Positions 7,098 to 10,038 of a DNA stretch of 10,038 nt are shown in pieces; positions within the stretch are counted from its first letter, which is position 1, and every line of letters starts with the position of its first letter. The notes beneath the pieces were generated by a model. It was not told where the DNA came from, did not search any database, and saw nothing but the letters and a program-made list of their open reading frames with translations. Origin of the DNA: Blautia sp. (GTDB lineage: Bacteria > Bacillota > Clostridia > Lachnospirales > Lachnospiraceae). Both the position numbers and the translations under genes were made by a program. Location: NCBI GenBank assembly GCA_017420455.1, contig JAFOJB010000308.1:1-10038 (forward strand), written 5' to 3'.

Positions 7098-8435
7098 ATG
7101 GCAGAGGGTGCTTCAAGATCCGGCGTAGTGAAGAAGCTGAAGGCCACCTCCATTGCCAGCGCGTACCAGAAGGAGTGGTTCGCGGGGCTGAAAAAGAGAG
7201 TGGAGGCAGGCGAGGATTTTGGATATCTTAACGCGGATGTTCCCATGGAGATCCTGCGGGCCATGGATATTCCCTTTGTGGTGAACCAGTGGTGGGCCGC
7301 CATCTGCGGGGCAAAGAGGATGACCAGGAAATACTTCGGCCTCCTCCGGGACGCCGGCTACAGGGACGATCTTTGCAGCTACTGCGCCACAGCCTTTGCG
7401 GAGAGCCTGGATCCGGACGATCACAAGGTGGACGCGGAGGGGAATCCCATGGGACCCTGGGGAGGGCTTCCCGATCCTACCCTGGCGATCACCCGTCTTA
7501 CCTGTGACTGCCAGAGCAAGATCTTCGAGCTGTTTGCCCGGAACCACGGCGCGAGCTTTTATGCCATAGAGAACACGGTGCCCAGAAAGGTTCCGCTGAA
7601 GTGGTTCGAGATGGCTCCCGACGACTGGGAGGAGCTGTACGATACGGACCGTCTGGATACAGCCGTGGAGGAGCTGAAGGAACTGATCCGTTTCCTGGAG
7701 ATGAAGACAGGGAAAATGTTTGACATCAACGAGCTGGAGCGGGTAATGAACCTGATCAATGAGCAGGAGGGCTGGTACAAAAAGATCCGGGATCTCATCG
7801 CTTCCTGCCATCCCGTGCCGGTTACGGTGGTGGATACCATCAACGCCGTGATGCAGGCCCAGTGGCAGCGTGGAACGGAGTGGGCGGCAGGCCACGCAAA
7901 AGGCCTGTACGAGGAGATCAAGGCGCTGGCCGACAGAGGAGAGGCTGCAGTGCCCAACGAAAAATACCGTCTCATGTGGATCGGACGGGGAATCTGGCAC
8001 GACTTCGGCTTCTACCAGAGATTCGAACAGAAGTACGGCGCGGTGTTCATGTGGTCCATGTACCTGGCCATGGGCGCTGACGCCTACATCCGCCATCATG
8101 TGGAGAAGGATCCCCTCCGGGCGCTGGCGGCAAGATATATCGGTATGGAGGATTTCCTCCATATGCCTCCCTGGAACAGCCAGTGGTACCTGCAGCAGGC
8201 CCGCCAGAATGATATCGACGGCGTCGTCTACATGGTGCCGGAGAACTGCATGCAGGCCGTGGAGGGCAGCTATTTTATCAGGAAGACGCTGGAGGATGCC
8301 GGCATTCCGGTCCTCACCTTCAACGCGGATCCGGTGGATCCCCGGAAATGGAGCGCCGAGACCATGACAGGGCTGGTGGAGGATTTCATCGAAAAACGGG
8401 TGATCCCCATGAAGGAAGCCAGGGAAGCCAGGTAA
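7098..8435 (+). CDS. Larger subunit, 2-hydroxyacyl-CoA dehydratase / benzoyl-CoA reductase superfamily (BcrB/HgdA-like)
   Basis: A 445-residue partner of the preceding protein, about the length of BcrB/BzdO-type subunits. N-terminal FGYLNADVPMEILRAMDIPF (41-60) matches the superfamily start, with Asn45 near where others have Cys. Cysteines that could hold a 4Fe-4S cluster are Cys93/Cys96 (DLCSYC), Cys136 in the classic TCD motif (135-137, with Cys138 following), and Cys384 in the C-terminal stretch VVYMVPENC, followed by GIPVLTFNAD (402-411), the usual end-strand. It therefore looks like the cluster-bearing, catalytic half. AAAGGAGG (about 7081-7088) lies inside the end of the upstream gene, 9 bases before the ATG, so the two are translationally linked and probably form a heterodimer. 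The substrate would be a CoA thioester, likely made by the CoA-transferase at 8582. The required ATP-driven electron-donor activator is not in the window. Confidence 0.88.
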   Translation: MAEGASRSGVVKKLKATSIASAYQKEWFAGLKKRVEAGEDFGYLNADVPMEILRAMDIPFVVNQWWAAICGAKRMTRKYFGLLRDAGYRDDLCSYCATAFAESLDPDDHKVDAEGNPMGPWGGLPDPTLAITRLTCDCQSKIFELFARNHGASFYAIENTVPRKVPLKWFEMAPDDWEELYDTDRLDTAVEELKELIRFLEMKTGKMFDINELERVMNLINEQEGWYKKIRDLIASCHPVPVTVVDTINAVMQAQWQRGTEWAAGHAKGLYEEIKALADRGEAAVPNEKYRLMWIGRGIWHDFGFYQRFEQKYGAVFMWSMYLAMGADAYIRHHVEKDPLRALAARYIGMEDFLHMPPWNSQWYLQQARQNDIDGVVYMVPENCMQAVEGSYFIRKTLEDAGIPVLTFNADPVDPRKWSAETMTGLVEDFIEKRVIPMKEAREAR

Positions 8436-8461
8436 ATCCTGCGGCAGGGTACTGCCTGATT

Positions 8462-8552
8462 CATCGCATGGCAGCCAGAAGCAGAATCGTCATCCTGCAG
8501 CATTGCACGACAGCCAGAAGCAGAATCGTCATCCTGCAGCATTGCATGACAG
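8462..8552. repeat. 39-bp tandem direct repeat, about 2.3 copies
   Basis: Two adjacent 39-base units, 8472-8510 and 8511-8549, differ at one position only (C8508 versus T8547). A ten-base motif CATYGCAYGR occurs at 8462-8471, 8501-8510 and 8540-8549, exactly 39 bases apart, and each is followed by CAG, so the array has a degenerate partial copy on each side. Each unit contains a PstI-like CTGCAG palindrome and a weak GCAG...CTGC dyad. It fills most of the 146-bp gap between the dehydratase and CoA-transferase genes. It could be a recent slippage duplication, a set of regulator sites, or a fragment of a dispersed intergenic repeat. No copy is seen elsewhere in the window. Confidence 0.9.
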
Positions 8553-8581
8553 TATAGTCTTATGAAGAAGAGGAGAATAAA

Positions 8582-9799
8582 ATGGGAAAAGGACCACTTA
8601 CAGGATACAGAGTTCTTGATATGACACAGTTTGAATCCGGCACGGTCTGCACAGAGACGCTGGCATGGTTCGGCGCGGAGGTGCTGAAGGTGGAACGGCC
8701 GGTAGCCGGGGAGCTGGGAAGATATTCCCAGGAGAATCCAGGGGTCGACACCTATGGCTTCCTCACCATGAACATGAACAAAAAGTCCATCACCTGCAAC
8801 GCCAAGAAGCCGGAGGGCCTTGCGCTTCTGAAAAAGCTTCTGGAAAAATGCGATGTAGTGGTTGAAAACATGGGACCGGGTTCCATGGACCGCCTGGGTC
8901 TTTCCTATGAAGCCTGCAGGGAAATTAACCCGAAGATCATCTACGCGAGTCTGAAGGGCTTCGCGGTGGACGGCCCCTACAGGGACTATCCGGCCTTCGA
9001 TCCGATCGCTACCCATACCGGCGTGATGGTATCGGCCAGCGGCCTTCCGGAGCAGCCCATGAAGGCTGGTATCTCCGTGGCGGATTCCGGTACCGGCACA
9101 GCCCTGGCCATGGCCATCATCGCTGCCCTTCTTCAGAGGGAGAGAGAAGGCATCGGCCAGAGAGTCGACATCGCCATGCAGGATTTCATGATCGGTCTTT
9201 CCCGTTCCCAGTGGGAGCCCTACTATGCCAACGGAAAACCGAACCGCCGGGTAGGAAACGGCATGCCTCTGGAGGATGTGGCTCCCTCCGATACCTATCC
9301 CTGCAAGCCCTTCGGCCCCAACGATTATGTGCACATCTACTGCAGCCGTCATCCCGGCAGCAAACAGTGGGACAACCTGTGCGATGTCATCGGCCGGCCC
9401 GATCTGAAGCAGGACGCCTGCCCGCAGATGGCGACGCCCAGGGAACGGTTCAAAAACCGGGATATCTGCGACAACGCCATCAAGGACTGGCTGAAGGAGC
9501 ACGATAAATTTGAGGCCATGGACCTTCTGTGCAAGGCAGATGTGCCCGCCGGCGCGCTTCTGGACTGCGCGGACATCACGAATGATCCCCAGTATGAGAA
9601 GAGAGGCATGATCGTAGAAATTGAGCATCCTCAGAGAGGAAAGGTAAAGCTTCCGGGCTTCGCACCTCGTCTTTCCGAAAACCATATCGATTTCAAATGC
9701 AGTCCCGCTCTCGGCGGCAGCAATGAGGAGATCTATAAAGGACTGCTGGGTCTTTCCGATGCAGAGATCGAGGAGCTGAAAGCTGCGAAGGCGATCTGA
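8582..9799 (+). CDS. Class III CoA-transferase (CaiB/BaiF family)
   Basis: A 405-residue family III CoA-transferase, the same length as CaiB, which moves CoA between carboxylic acids through an aspartyl anhydride/thioester. The N-terminal Rossmann part includes LTGYRVLDMTQ and WFGAEVLKVERP (29-40), then NMNKKSI, the family stretch FAVDGPYRDYPAFDPIA, and ISVADSGTG. Asp168 in that last motif lines up with the catalytic Asp169 of CaiB and formyl-CoA transferase. It is followed by REREGIGQRVDIAMQD, another strong family signature. The fold is an interlocked dimer in the cytosol. Start: AGGAG at 8571-8575, 6 bases before ATG. It follows the dehydratase pair, just as CoA-transferase genes accompany (R)-2-hydroxyacyl-CoA dehydratases in amino-acid fermentation, so I infer that it activates the acid those subunits act on. 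Donor and acceptor acids are unknown. The next gene starts 8 bases after its stop. Confidence 0.95.
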   Translation: MGKGPLTGYRVLDMTQFESGTVCTETLAWFGAEVLKVERPVAGELGRYSQENPGVDTYGFLTMNMNKKSITCNAKKPEGLALLKKLLEKCDVVVENMGPGSMDRLGLSYEACREINPKIIYASLKGFAVDGPYRDYPAFDPIATHTGVMVSASGLPEQPMKAGISVADSGTGTALAMAIIAALLQREREGIGQRVDIAMQDFMIGLSRSQWEPYYANGKPNRRVGNGMPLEDVAPSDTYPCKPFGPNDYVHIYCSRHPGSKQWDNLCDVIGRPDLKQDACPQMATPRERFKNRDICDNAIKDWLKEHDKFEAMDLLCKADVPAGALLDCADITNDPQYEKRGMIVEIEHPQRGKVKLPGFAPRLSENHIDFKCSPALGGSNEEIYKGLLGLSDAEIEELKAAKAI

Positions 9800-9807
9800 C
9801 AGAGAAT

Positions 9808-10038
9808 ATGAAGAAAAGAAAAGGCGGCTTTTTAAAAAGCCTTCGCTTCCGGATCATGATCATTCTTGTCATCATGGGCATTGTACCCAGTGTGATCGTT
9901 CTGAGAGCAGTCATTACGAATTACGCGGACAGGACAATTGCCAACCGGAGTGGTCATGTAAGGAAGCAGTGCGAGATCCTCAGCACTCTTCTGATCCAGG
10001 AAAACTATCTGGATTCTCCCTATTCTGCCCCGGCTACA
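9808..10038 (+). CDS. N-terminus of a membrane sensor protein, probably a histidine kinase; 3' end outside window
   Basis: The first 77 residues of a protein running off the right edge. It begins with a basic stretch (MKKRKGGFLKSLRFR) followed by one clear transmembrane helix (about residues 16-34, IMIILVIMGIVPSVIVLRA). After that comes a soluble segment starting ITNYADRTIANRSGHVRKQC that looks like the start of an extracytoplasmic sensor domain. This pattern, including the Pro in the helix, is common in clostridial sensor histidine kinases; a chemoreceptor or cyclic-di-GMP protein is possible. The ribosome binding site is weak (only AGAGA before the ATG), suggesting translational coupling to the CoA-transferase ending 8 bases upstream. 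I infer that it senses a compound of this pathway and that a response regulator may follow, but neither kinase domain nor regulator is visible. Confidence 0.6.
   Translation, partial: MKKRKGGFLKSLRFRIMIILVIMGIVPSVIVLRAVITNYADRTIANRSGHVRKQCEILSTLLIQENYLDSPYSAPAT

Noticed and set aside
8462..8552. Possible CRISPR array
   Set aside because: The units are directly adjacent with no unique spacers, and no cas genes are present.
8348..8557. Short + strand open frame encoding a repeated ARSRIVILQHC peptide
   Set aside because: The peptide repeat only reflects the 39-bp DNA repeat (a multiple of three). The frame starts inside the dehydratase gene without its own ribosome binding site.
8270..9685. 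471-residue open frame on the minus strand spanning the CoA-transferase and the repeat
   Set aside because: Shadow of the CoA-transferase; it runs through the intergenic repeat, and its translation shows no family features.

Overview
The window looks like part of a chromosome from an anaerobic, probably gut- or rumen-type Firmicute (Clostridia, perhaps Lachnospiraceae-like). The grounds are strong AGGAGG-type ribosome binding sites before most genes, several oxygen-sensitive enzyme families together (glycyl radical enzymes, an activating enzyme, a 2-hydroxyacyl-CoA dehydratase-like pair), and a sensor-kinase-like N-terminus of a style common in Clostridia. All supported genes lie on the + strand. 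The taxonomic call is inference; there is no rRNA or marker gene.

Layout. At the left edge is the C-terminal part of one glycyl radical enzyme (GRE1, to 698), followed after 64 bp by a complete second one (GRE2, 763-3162). An intergenic region with an extended -10 promoter and a GC-rich leader hairpin precedes a MatC-like carboxylate carrier (3331-4671). A strong hairpin (4722-4757) and a candidate promoter (about 4807-4835) separate the carrier from the radical-SAM glycyl radical activating enzyme (4870-5805). A perfect 17-bp hairpin (5835-5876) follows. Then come two adjacent subunits of the benzoyl-CoA reductase / 2-hydroxyacyl-CoA dehydratase superfamily (5912-7096 and 7098-8435). Next is a 146-bp gap holding a 39-bp near-perfect tandem repeat, then a class III (CaiB/BaiF) CoA-transferase (8582-9799), and 8 bp later the start of a membrane protein, probably a sensor histidine kinase (9808 to the edge).

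How the genes may work together (inference). The carrier imports an organic acid, possibly a dicarboxylate. The CoA-transferase moves CoA onto an acid. The dehydratase/reductase-like pair performs a radical dehydration or reduction on the CoA thioester. One or both glycyl radical enzymes, switched on by the activating enzyme, perform a C-C, C-O or C-N bond reaction before or after this. The membrane sensor may tune expression to the substrate. I do not recognise this combination as a characterised pathway. Its most distinctive points are the tandem GREs, a Cys-Leu-Asp active-site signature in GRE2 where many GRE lyases and dehydratases have Cys-Val-Glu, and an uneven distribution of cluster-ligand cysteines between the two dehydratase-like subunits. 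The ATPase activator such dehydratases need is not in the window.
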